From CAWDLX01 sp046728155 (GTDB taxonomy: Bacteria; Actinomycetota; Actinomycetes; Mycobacteriales; Micromonosporaceae), in NCBI GenBank assembly GCA_046728155.1, contig JBKPDY010000047.1:1-12000 (forward strand): a stretch of DNA of 12,000 nt, in the 5' to 3' direction. Positions within the stretch are counted from its first letter, which is position 1. Every line of letters begins with the position of its first letter. The position numbers were made by a program, and so were the translations under genes. Shown here piece after piece: positions 6,465 to 12,000 of the stretch. The notes below the pieces were generated by a model, which had not been told where the DNA came from, searched no databases, and saw nothing but the letters and a program-made list of their open reading frames with translations.

Positions 6465-6609
6465 AATCGCTGGAGCGCCGAAATTTCCATGGGATTCGCC
6501 CGGCTTTGACCGCTGGCTCATTGCGCAGGCCGCGGGCCGTCGTGACACTGTGTGATAACGACATTCATCGCATCGTCATGGTAGCCAGCGGCTTTCAGGC
6601 TTATCGCAC

Positions 6610-6640
6610 TTGCCAACGGACACGACGGCGAGGTTATGGT
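6610..6640 (+). promoter_or_regulatory. Candidate promoter of the riboswitch-NlpC/P60 transcript
   Basis: TTGCCA (6610-6615) and TATGGT (6635-6640), spaced by 19 bases (18 if TTATGG at 6634-6639 is used), resemble -35 and -10 elements. Transcription would start near 6647, about 85 bases before the aptamer. Spacing is at the long end, so this is tentative. Confidence 0.35.
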
Positions 6641-6730
6641 GACCGCGCCTGGCTGGACGTAGTCACCGACCCCCGGAGACCCGGCACGGCGCCGCCGAAT
6701 CACACATCACGGCCGGGCGTGCGACTGCGA

Positions 6731-6884
6731 CCGTCGTGACTCAAGTGAACCGGGGACCCAACCGGACCCGCCACGCGGATCCACCGGCCCATCAGGTCCC
6801 TTGGGGTGAATCCGCATCAATGATCCGATGCGGTAGGGCGCCCATCTCTTCCCGCCCGAACCCGACAGCTAACCCGGTAGGCGG
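6731..6884 (+). promoter_or_regulatory. c-di-AMP riboswitch (ydaO-yuaA leader)
   Basis: The leader of the NlpC/P60 gene has the conserved blocks of the ydaO-yuaA class in order: ACCGGGGACCCAACCGG around 6749-6765, CTTGGGGTGAATCCG at 6800-6814, a variable hairpin CCGCATC/GATGCGG (6812-6818 with 6827-6833), GTAGGG, CTCTTCCCGCCCGAACCCGA at 6846-6864, then CAGCTAACCCGGTAGGCGG at 6866-6884. P1 can form between CCGTC (6731-6735) and GGCGG (6880-6884). This class binds c-di-AMP, and in actinobacteria it is typically found before secreted wall hydrolases such as Rpf and NlpC/P60 proteins, normally as an off switch at high ligand. The exact 5' edge is approximate. I see no T-rich terminator between the aptamer and the coding region. 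Confidence 0.88.
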
Positions 6885-6886
6885 CC

Positions 6887-7927
6887 ATGGGAGATGGAGT
6901 CGGTTTGTTACCGAGACACCCACGGCAGCCGCAGTACCCGGGGTGCCCGGACGGTCTATCACCCGCGCTCCGCACGAATGGCGCCTGGAAGGCTGTCCTG
7001 TTCAGCACGGCCGTCGGCCTGGTTGCCGTCGCTGTCCTCATCCCGGCGACCGCGGCGCAGGCGACGCCGACCATCCAGCAGCAGATCACCGCTCAAGAGC
7101 GGCAGCTCGAGAAGGTCATCGAGCAGTACAACCTGCTCGGCGAGCAGCTCAAGCGGTCGCACGCCCAGGCCGCCGCGCTGCAGCGCGGGTTGGCTCCGCT
7201 CCAGGCCCGAATGGACGCCACCGGAGCCCGGGTGGACATGATCGCCGCCGAGGCGTACAAGGGCGCGGCGCTCAACGAGTTCGCCGCGGTCGTGAGCGCC
7301 CCGGACACGGCGACGGTGGTCGACAGGCTGGTCACGATCGCCGAGCTGAGCCGGTACGAGCAACAGCAGCTCCAGACCCTGCGCGAGGATCAGGACGCCG
7401 AGCAGGCACAGATGGCCGCGCTGAACACGACGATCGCCGACCAGACGAACAAGCGAAAGCAGATGATCGATCAGCGCAGGAAGATCGAATCCGGCCTGAG
7501 CCGGCTCTACGCGCTACGGGCGCAAGCGCCGGCGGCCCCGAGCCCGTACTCGGGCGCAGGGAGCAAGCCACCGGCCGTCTCCGGCAGGGCCGGCGTCGCC
7601 GTGGATTTCGCCTACGCGCAGCTGGGCAAGCCGTACCAGTACGCCGCGGCGGGTCCCAACGCATATGACTGCTCGGGTCTGACGATGGCCGCGTGGGGCG
7701 CCGCTGGGGTCTCGTTGTCGCACAATGCCGCCGAACAGTGGGGCCAGGTGGCCCACATCTCGCGGGCGAACCTACAGCCGGGCGACCTCGTCTTCTACGA
7801 CGGACTCGGCCACGTGGCCATCTATGTCGGGCGGAACCAGGTCATCCACGCTCCGACCCAGGGCGACGTGGTCCGCACCGCCAGCGTCGACATGTCGCCA
7901 CCGTACGGATACGGCCGTCCACATTAG
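6887..7927 (+). CDS. Secreted NlpC/P60 family peptidoglycan endopeptidase with N-terminal coiled coil (RipA/CwlO-like)
   Basis: The enzyme should cleave stem-peptide bonds in peptidoglycan outside the cell, for growth or separation. From ATG 6887 it has 346 residues: a long n-region, a signal helix at about 35-53 ending A-T-A-A-Q-A, a Gln/Glu/Leu-rich coiled coil at about 63-215 of the kind that autoinhibits or docks RipA/CwlO proteins, a Pro/Ala/Ser linker, and an NlpC/P60 domain at about 225-346. The catalytic triad is C262 in YDCSGLT, H309 in GLGHVAIYVG and H321 in VIHAPTQGD. A TTG at 6905 with GGAG five bases upstream is a serious alternative start (340 residues); no later in-frame start would keep the signal peptide. 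The gene directly follows the c-di-AMP riboswitch and ends before two terminator hairpins. The C-terminus stops soon after the P60 domain, with no wall-binding module. Confidence 0.92.
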   Translation: MGDGVGLLPRHPRQPQYPGCPDGLSPALRTNGAWKAVLFSTAVGLVAVAVLIPATAAQATPTIQQQITAQERQLEKVIEQYNLLGEQLKRSHAQAAALQRGLAPLQARMDATGARVDMIAAEAYKGAALNEFAAVVSAPDTATVVDRLVTIAELSRYEQQQLQTLREDQDAEQAQMAALNTTIADQTNKRKQMIDQRRKIESGLSRLYALRAQAPAAPSPYSGAGSKPPAVSGRAGVAVDFAYAQLGKPYQYAAAGPNAYDCSGLTMAAWGAAGVSLSHNAAEQWGQVAHISRANLQPGDLVFYDGLGHVAIYVGRNQVIHAPTQGDVVRTASVDMSPPYGYGRPH

Positions 7928-7932
7928 ACGCG

Positions 7933-7954
7933 ACCGTCGCCCAAGGACGGTTTT
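7933..7954 (+). terminator. Intrinsic terminator of the NlpC/P60 gene
   Basis: ACCGTC (7933-7938) pairs exactly with GACGGT (7946-7951) around a 7-base loop, and a TTTT run (7951-7954) follows. It begins 5 bases after the stop codon at 7927. The stem is short but the T-run makes this a canonical rho-independent shape. Confidence 0.55.
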
Positions 7955-7993
7955 CTCAGGCAACTCTGTGTGAGCCGGCGTCCTGACCATCAG

Positions 7994-8022
7994 CCTGGCC
8001 TCGCGCATCGCGCGAGGCCAGG
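7994..8022. terminator. Strong bidirectional terminator hairpin between convergent genes
   Basis: CCTGGCCTCGCG (7994-8005) and CGCGAGGCCAGG (8011-8022) form a perfect 12-bp stem with a 5-base loop, one of the strongest hairpins in the window. It lies between the NlpC/P60 stop (7927) and the sigma-factor stop (8048), so it probably ends transcription from both sides. Confidence 0.8.
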
Positions 8023-8047
8023 TCTAGCAGGGGCGAACGTAGTCCGG

Positions 8048-8992
8048 CTAGGCGGCCGCGAGGCCCTCGGCCCGGGCCAGCTCCCGGAGCCGGCCCAGCG
8101 CTTGGATCTCCAGCTGACGGATGCGCTCGCGGGACAGCGAGAACCGGGTGGCGACCTCGGTCAACGAGTGCTCACGCCCGTCCTCGAGCCCGTACCGCGC
8201 CCGCATGATGCCGGCCGAGCGGTCGTCGAGGTGGTTGAGCAGCCCCTCGATCCGCTGCCGCTCGAGCGCGGCGAGCACGACATCCTCGGGCGAGGGCTCG
8301 TCGGAGTCCGCCACCAGATCGCCCAGATTGGTGTCGCCGTCGTCGCCGACCGGCGTGTCCAGCGAGACCGTGTCCTGCGACCAGCGCATGAGCTCGTGGA
8401 TCCGCTCGATCGGCACGTCCATCGCGACGGCAAGCTGCTCGGGCTCCGGCTCGGAGCCGTGCTCCCGGGTGAACTGCCGGGCGACGTTGCGCATCCGGTT
8501 CACGTCCTCCACCAGATGCACCGGCAGGCGCACCGTGCGCTCCTGCTGCGCGATGGCCCGGCTGATCGCCTGACGGATCCACCAGGTCGCGTACGTGGAG
8601 AACTTGTACCCCCGCACGTAGTCGAACTTCTCGACGGCCCGGACCAGACCGGTGTTGCCCTCCTGGATAAGGTCGAGCATCGGCATCCCGGACCGGACGT
8701 ATCGGCGCGCGATTGAGACCACCAGTCGGAGGTTGGCCCGGATGAACCGGTCCTTCGCGTCCTCACCCTCGGCGACCAGGCGCTCCAGTTCGACCCGGGT
8801 GACGCCCTTGGGGATCCTGTCGTCATCGAGGAGGTGCTCCGCGTACAGGCCTGCCTCGATCGCCTTCGAAAGGTCCACCTCCTGCGCGGCATCGAGGAGC
8901 GGCGTCTTCGAGATCTCGGTCAGGTATACGCCGACCAGGTCGCGCTCCTCGGCGCCCTCGTCGGTGCGTATCGCCCTCGTCATCTTCTCCAC
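8048..8992 (-). CDS. RNA polymerase sigma factor, sigma-70 family group 2 (HrdB/SigB-like)
   Basis: The 314-residue product carries sigma regions in order: 1.2 (about 18-49, DLVGVYLTEISKTPLLDAAQ), 2.1-2.4 (about 79-155, including NLRLVVSIARRYV, DLIQEGNTGLVRAVEKFDY and the DNA-melting/-10 segment FSTYATWWIRQAISRAIA), 3 (about 158-235) and 4 (about 240-307) with the -35-binding helix-turn-helix LTEVATRFSLSRERIRQLE. It lacks the long acidic N-terminal region 1.1 of principal sigma factors, so it is an alternative group-2 factor able to read promoters similar to housekeeping ones. GTG 8992 is chosen, with GAGGGG nine bases upstream; ATG 8983 (311 residues) is the alternative, and extension to ATG 9076 adds Cys/Gly-rich residues of unlikely quality. 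A palindrome lies at 9067-9088 in the upstream region. Its partners and stress signal are not visible; no anti-sigma gene is adjacent. Confidence 0.93.
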   Translation of the reverse strand: MEKMTRAIRTDEGAEERDLVGVYLTEISKTPLLDAAQEVDLSKAIEAGLYAEHLLDDDRIPKGVTRVELERLVAEGEDAKDRFIRANLRLVVSIARRYVRSGMPMLDLIQEGNTGLVRAVEKFDYVRGYKFSTYATWWIRQAISRAIAQQERTVRLPVHLVEDVNRMRNVARQFTREHGSEPEPEQLAVAMDVPIERIHELMRWSQDTVSLDTPVGDDGDTNLGDLVADSDEPSPEDVVLAALERQRIEGLLNHLDDRSAGIMRARYGLEDGREHSLTEVATRFSLSRERIRQLEIQALGRLRELARAEGLAAA

Positions 8993-9406
8993 GGTCGCGA
9001 ACCCCTCAGTCCTGCACTGCCCCCCGGCTGTGCCCCTAACACAACAGACGCCCGATCCAGGTGATTCCGTTTCCACCTTGGAAAACGGTCACAACTTCGT
9101 GATGAGCACTACATCCCGCTGATGCCCACCACGGGTGATTCGTCACGCACCTGACAGCGGCTCGGCTGAACCAACACAACGACGCGACGCGTCCTGATAT
9201 GCCTTAGCCACGAGCCCGTTCGCCTGACGGTTCAACGAGGGATATCCACTGTGGATCCGGGCCGCCGGCGCTCACACTCAGCATAGCCAGTAGCCCACCG
9301 GTTCTGGACAAATCGCCAGCAATCGGTCGGCTGATCTCCCAGCATCGCCGCGGAGCCGTGGCCGGTGCGTGACGAGGGCGAGCGCGGGCCACGCAACCGC
9401 TGCTCG
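8993..9406. other. Intergenic region upstream of the sigma-factor gene
   Basis: Some 410 bases between two minus-strand genes hold the sigma-factor promoter region. I see an imperfect palindrome at 9067-9088, the palindrome TCCACTGTGGA at 9245-9255 and a hairpin at the end of the channel gene (9369-9410). I cannot point to a convincing -35/-10 pair, and no open frame looks coding. Confidence 0.5.
9067..9088. promoter_or_regulatory. Operator-like palindrome upstream of the sigma-factor gene
   Basis: CCGTTTCCA (9067-9075) and TGGAAAACGG (9079-9088) are inverted copies with one extra A and a 3-base spacer. It lies 75-96 bases upstream of the GTG at 8992, a natural place for a regulator site or a 5'-leader hairpin. 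The cognate protein is unknown. Confidence 0.4.
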
Positions 9407-9410
9407 TCAC
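9369..9410 (-). terminator. Hairpin overlapping the channel-gene stop, possible terminator
   Basis: GTGACGAG (9369-9376) and CTCGTCAC (9403-9410) are exact reverse complements, with a nested AGCG/CGCT pairing (9381-9384 with 9398-9401). The stem includes the stop codon 9409-9407. There is no T-run; the position at the 3' end of a two-gene operon supports termination. Confidence 0.35.
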
Positions 9411-10051
9411 TCCCGGCGACGCCGCCAACCGCTAACCACGGCTGCCACCACCGACACGAGGTAGAGCTGGCCGGTCAGCGCCTCGAGCACGGCCACAGCG
9501 CGAGCAGCCTCCGCGGCGGGCGTGATGTCGCCGAAGCCGACCGTCGTGAGCGTGATGACGCTGAAGTAGAGCAGGTCGGCCGGGGACGGCGGCTCCGCTG
9601 TGCCGTTGAGGTAGTGATGGATCGCCGCTCCCAGCATCTGGTGGATCGAGGCGAAGAAGAGCGCCGCCAACAGGTAGACGCAGAGCACGCCGAGTACCGC
9701 GGTTATGTCGATCTCGCCGATGCGAACGACGGTCCGAGCGATCGCCGCCATCAATGCGCTGATCATCAGGAACGTGCAGGTGCCCACGACTCCGGAGGCC
9801 AGCCGCGGCGACCCGAGCCCGACGGCGAGCACGGACGCGACCAGGAGCAGCGCGATCGCGACGGCCACCGACCACCGGTACCAGCGGAGCCCGCGCATCC
9901 GGGCGGCGAGCCACAGCAGCAGACCGAGGACGGCGATCCGGACGGGGCCGCCCGCAGCGATATCGCCAAAGCCGATGACGACCGTGTACGACACCAGGAT
10001 TCCCGCGAGCAAACGCAGGAAGAGGGGACGCTGGGACCTGTCCAGTCGCAC
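9407..10051 (-). CDS. Potassium channel family protein (Ion_trans_2 pore), six membrane segments
   Basis: The 214-residue membrane protein ends in a K+-channel pore module: a helix at about 115-135, a re-entrant pore loop LLYFSVITLTTVGFGDITPA (160-179) with selectivity filter T170-V-G-F-G-D175, and a last helix at about 183-207. Four further hydrophobic segments (about 11-32, 37-50, 60-79, 87-105) precede it, giving a six-segment topology, but none has the regular Arg/Lys pattern of a voltage sensor. The tail after the last helix is only about seven residues (WRRRRE), so there is no RCK or cyclic-nucleotide domain to gate it. GTG 10051 starts three bases after the stop of the upstream membrane-protein gene, so the pair is cotranscribed and probably translationally coupled. 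Potassium selectivity is inferred from the filter. A filter-like GFGD also occurs in the first segment (27-30). Confidence 0.85.
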   Translation of the reverse strand: MRLDRSQRPLFLRLLAGILVSYTVVIGFGDIAAGGPVRIAVLGLLLWLAARMRGLRWYRWSVAVAIALLLVASVLAVGLGSPRLASGVVGTCTFLMISALMAAIARTVVRIGEIDITAVLGVLCVYLLAALFFASIHQMLGAAIHHYLNGTAEPPSPADLLYFSVITLTTVGFGDITPAAEAARAVAVLEALTGQLYLVSVVAAVVSGWRRRRE

Positions 10052-10054
10052 GGC

Positions 10055-11371
10055 TCACGCCGCGCCGCGCGCGCTCGCACCCCGAACGAAGAGCTCGAGC
10101 ACGGTGAGCACCGCGAGCACGATCACCGTGGTCCAGATGGCGGCCGAGATCCCAGGGCGGTCGGCGAGGACGAACCCGACCACCGCGAGCGCCACGACGA
10201 GGACCTGGATCACGCGATACGCGCCGCGAAGGGCCTGCCCGGTCGCCGCGAACCATCGCCCGGTACGGGTGAGCAGGCGGACCAGTACGTCCAGTCCACG
10301 GTTCACGAGCCGTCGCACGCCGACCGCGACCACGCTCGGCCCGGCGAGGAGCGCGCCGACTACAAAGATGACGCACACCACCACGAGCGTCTGCAGCGAA
10401 CCGATGAGGAAGCGGAGCATCGTGTTGAGCACGGCGGCGGCCGCGTCCGGTGACTGCACCGAGGTCGGAAGATTGTCCACATAGTACGTTCGCGCGGCGC
10501 TGATCCCGACGAGCAGAACGACCGCGACGACGCCGAGGAGCGTGAACGCGAGCACGATGCCACGACGGCGGTTCGGGGCGAGCAGGACACCGCCGATGAG
10601 GACGACCAGTGCCACCCAGGGCAGCCAGGTGCCGGCCTGATCCAGCAGGCGGGTGTAGGTACGGACCTTGGGCAACTGGTCGGACTGGATCAGCGTGTAG
10701 TCGAGCGAGAAGCTCGGAATCTTCCCGAAGATGCCGTACCCCTCCTCGACGAGCTTCTGTTTCGCCAAGCCGACCAGCGCACCCAGATCGATCGTCACCG
10801 AATTGGCCTGGCTGCTGATGACCTTGCCCTCGCCTCCCGTGACCACAGTGACGAGCCCGGTGTGCGCGAGCCGTACCGTGGTGTCGAAGGCGGTCTGGAA
10901 CTGTTCGGTCGCGAGCAGGGCGTCGATCTTGTCGTAAAGGAACGACGAGACTCCGCTCACCAAGGGCGGGACCAGGTCGGAGAGGCGCTTGGGCGCGCCC
11001 ACGGCCTCGAGCCGGTTCGCCAGATCCGTCGCGAGCCCGGTGAGGTCGGAGCGTTTGATGATCTCGTCGGTCATCCGGTGGGCAACGGCGTTGCGGACGA
11101 CGGGATCGTTGTCCAGCGGCGCGACCGTCTGGACGAACGTAGAGGTGTCGAGGACCTGGCTGCGCAGGTAGACCGCTACTACCGCCAGCCCTCCCAGCAG
11201 GGCCGCCACCACGAGGAGGGCAGCGGCGCCGACCCATCGCAGGCTGCGTGACGCCCCCCCGTGGCCCGACTTCACCGTGGGCTCCGGCGGGGACGGACCC
11301 TCTCGGAGCCTGTCTACCTCGCGGCGGAGGCGCTCGAGCTCGGCGCGCTCGTCTGGGTCCAGATCGGCCAT
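10055..11371 (-). CDS. Conserved-looking multi-pass membrane protein with N-terminal coiled coil, unknown function
   Basis: The 438-residue product starts at ATG 11371, preceded by GGGAG. Residues 1-25 (D-P-D-E-R-A-E-L-E-R-L-R-R-E-V-D-R-L-R) are a short Leu-heptad coiled coil in the cytoplasm. A first membrane helix at about 46-68 leads to an extracytoplasmic domain of about 180 residues (70-248) with STFVQTVAPLDNDPVVRNAV, in the style of actinobacterial membrane proteins of unknown function. Five more hydrophobic segments follow (about 249-265, 272-290, 320-343, 386-403, 408-428), with a basic cytoplasmic loop at 353-385. No catalytic motif is visible. It is the first gene of a two-gene operon with the potassium-channel-like gene (3-base gap), which suggests a linked role in ion flux or envelope stress, but that is inference. 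Divergent from the holin-like gene at 11514. Confidence 0.75.
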   Translation of the reverse strand: MADLDPDERAELERLRREVDRLREGPSPPEPTVKSGHGGASRSLRWVGAAALLVVAALLGGLAVVAVYLRSQVLDTSTFVQTVAPLDNDPVVRNAVAHRMTDEIIKRSDLTGLATDLANRLEAVGAPKRLSDLVPPLVSGVSSFLYDKIDALLATEQFQTAFDTTVRLAHTGLVTVVTGGEGKVISSQANSVTIDLGALVGLAKQKLVEEGYGIFGKIPSFSLDYTLIQSDQLPKVRTYTRLLDQAGTWLPWVALVVLIGGVLLAPNRRRGIVLAFTLLGVVAVVLLVGISAARTYYVDNLPTSVQSPDAAAAVLNTMLRFLIGSLQTLVVVCVIFVVGALLAGPSVVAVGVRRLVNRGLDVLVRLLTRTGRWFAATGQALRGAYRVIQVLVVALAVVGFVLADRPGISAAIWTTVIVLAVLTVLELFVRGASARGAA

Positions 11372-11381
11372 CCTGCTCCCG

Positions 11382-11395
11382 ATGCGTCATGCGTC
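11382..11395. repeat. Tandem 7-base repeat in the leader of the membrane-protein operon
   Basis: ATGCGTC occurs twice without a gap (11382-11388, 11389-11395), flanked by CCC and GGG so that the whole can also fold into an imperfect hairpin next to the GGGAG ribosome binding site. It lies just upstream of the ATG at 11371. Confidence 0.35.
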
Positions 11396-11513
11396 GGGTC
11401 CGATCCTCGCGCGATCGTGTCGCGTTCGTATCAAACTTGGCGATTTAGCACCTATTAGGGCTCCGGCGGGCAGACGATGAGATACCACGCTCGCGGCGGG
11501 GAGGAGGTGTCGT

Positions 11514-11906
11514 ATGGGGTTTCTCGTCCGTACCCTCGTCACCGCCGTCGCGCTGTGGGTCTCCACCGCCCTCGACGGCATCTCCCTCACCGGCGGCACC
11601 GAGCTGAGCAAGGTGCTGACTCTCATCGTCGTGGCGATCATCTTCGGCGTCGTGAACGCGGTACTCAAGCCGATAATCAAGATCCTCGGATGCATCCTCT
11701 ACATCCTGACGCTCGGACTCTTCGCGCTCGTCGTCAACGCCGCGTTGTTCCTATTCGTCAGCTGGATCTGCGGTCTGCTCAACCTTCCCTTCCACGTGGA
11801 CGGATTCTGGTCGGCGTTCTGGGGCGCCATCATCGTCGGGGTCGTGAGCTGGCTGATCAACCTTGTCATCCCCGATCGTCGACCGCCACCAGCCGTCGCC
11901 GCGTAA
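11514..11906 (+). CDS. Phage_holin_4_2 family (Mycobacteriophage holin IV-like) small membrane protein
   Basis: The 130-residue protein has four hydrophobic segments (about 5-24, 33-55, 58-84, 98-120) and the family pattern N-A-V-L-K-P-I-I-K-I-L followed by I-L-T-L-G-L-F-A-L-V-V-N-A (48-76), typical of PF04020. Despite the name, chromosomal members occur singly in most actinobacteria outside prophages and have no proven lytic role; nothing phage-like surrounds it. ATG 11514 follows AGGAGGT by five bases, a very strong ribosome binding site. The next gene starts 16 bases after its stop, so the two are likely cotranscribed. The end after the last helix is short and Pro/Ala-rich. Confidence 0.88.
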   Translation: MGFLVRTLVTAVALWVSTALDGISLTGGTELSKVLTLIVVAIIFGVVNAVLKPIIKILGCILYILTLGLFALVVNAALFLFVSWICGLLNLPFHVDGFWSAFWGAIIVGVVSWLINLVIPDRRPPPAVAA

Positions 11907-11922
11907 TCCAACGGAGGACACA

Positions 11923-12000
11923 ATGGACAGTATGTACGCCGTTCGCCGGGGCGCCAGGATGGCCGCTCCGTGGTGGCTCTATCTCATCAGCGGTTTCGCG
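11923..12000 (+). CDS. HdeD/DUF308-like membrane protein, N-terminal start (partial)
   Basis: Only the first 26 codons are in the window: M-D-S-M-Y-A-V-R-R-G-A-R-M-A-A then PWWLYLISGFA. A short basic N-terminus followed by (P)-W-W-(L)-x-L-(I)-x-G is the usual opening of the first helix in HdeD-family (DUF308) membrane proteins, which in enterobacteria are linked to acid resistance. GGAGGA at 11913-11918, followed by a short spacer, supports ATG 11923. It lies 16 bases after the holin-like gene, in the same direction. With so few residues the family call is probable, not certain. Confidence 0.6.
   Translation, partial: MDSMYAVRRGARMAAPWWLYLISGFA

Larger units (their letters stand above)
6346..6730. 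other. Divergent regulatory region without a gene
   Basis: About 385 bases separate the decarboxylase start from the riboswitch aptamer. It is locally less G+C-rich than the genes and no open frame here looks coding. It holds a CRP-like palindrome (6449-6464), an 11-base palindrome TCCACTGTGGA (6418-6428, repeated at 9245-9255) and a possible plus-strand promoter (6610-6640). Both flanking promoters must lie in it. Confidence 0.55.

Noticed and set aside
6353..6739. Plus-strand open frame between the decarboxylase and the riboswitch
   Set aside because: No ribosome binding site, poor codon pattern, and it covers the CRP-like site and candidate promoter; best read as non-coding.
10473..10481. 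TTGTCCACA, matching an actinomycete DnaA box
   Set aside because: A single copy inside a coding region with no cluster and no dnaA/dnaN nearby; the TGTCCACAA at about 471-480 (minus strand) is likewise isolated. No origin is supported.
9432..11390. 652-codon minus-strand open frame
   Set aside because: Shadow of the channel and membrane-protein genes; composition dominated by Arg, Gly, Ala and Pro with no membrane pattern or motif.
11514..11906. Prophage remnant suggested by the holin-like gene
   Set aside because: No endolysin, tail, integrase or attachment site nearby; PF04020-type proteins are common single chromosomal genes in actinobacteria.

Overview
The window is high-GC DNA with strong G/C at third codon positions, frequent GTG starts and at least one apparently leaderless promoter. 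Gene content (PAC2-family protein, MmcQ/YjbR protein, coiled-coil NlpC/P60 hydrolase behind a ydaO-type leader, group-2 sigma factor, HdeD-like protein) points to the chromosome of a filamentous or sporulating actinobacterium. Micromonosporaceae is my best guess from overall resemblance; I could not test it by search. There is no phage, IS element, CRISPR array, tRNA or rRNA that I can support.

Layout. (1) 1-128: 3' end of a sugar ABC-transporter permease, followed by a 19-bp perfect inverted repeat that is AT-rich for this DNA. (2) 129-1132: a gene-poor stretch with a small Lys/Ala/Pro-rich protein gene on the minus strand, a possible coding remnant behind it, a terminator-like hairpin and an operator-like palindrome in the divergent intergenic region. 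(3) 1133-3766, plus strand: PAC2-family protein, MmcQ/YjbR-family protein (apparently leaderless) and a secreted, membrane-anchored D-Ala-D-Ala carboxypeptidase whose GTG start overlaps the preceding stop. (4) 3778-6345, minus strand: a PLP-dependent decarboxylase followed by a YihY/BrkB-family membrane protein, probably one transcript. (5) 6346-7927: a long regulatory region with a CRP-like palindrome, a possible promoter and a convincing c-di-AMP (ydaO-yuaA type) riboswitch leading directly into a secreted NlpC/P60 peptidoglycan hydrolase. (6) 7928-8047: two terminator hairpins between convergent genes. (7) 8048-8992, minus strand: group-2 sigma-70 factor. (8) 9407-11371, minus strand: a two-gene operon for a multi-pass membrane protein with an N-terminal coiled coil and a six-TM potassium-channel-like protein. 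(9) 11514-12000, plus strand: a Phage_holin_4_2-type small membrane protein and the start of an HdeD-like membrane protein.

How the parts relate. Two genes act on peptidoglycan (the D,D-carboxypeptidase and the P60 hydrolase), and the second sits behind a riboswitch class that senses c-di-AMP, a signal tied to osmotic and potassium balance and wall stress. Nearby are a potassium-channel-like protein, a sigma factor and several small membrane proteins of the kind often linked to stress. A shared envelope/osmotic-stress theme is my inference from proximity; the genes lie in separate transcription units. The most notable item is the riboswitch, because its P1 stem ends two bases before the candidate ATG, which makes the mode of control and the true start codon unusual questions. 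I found no wholly new multi-gene system.
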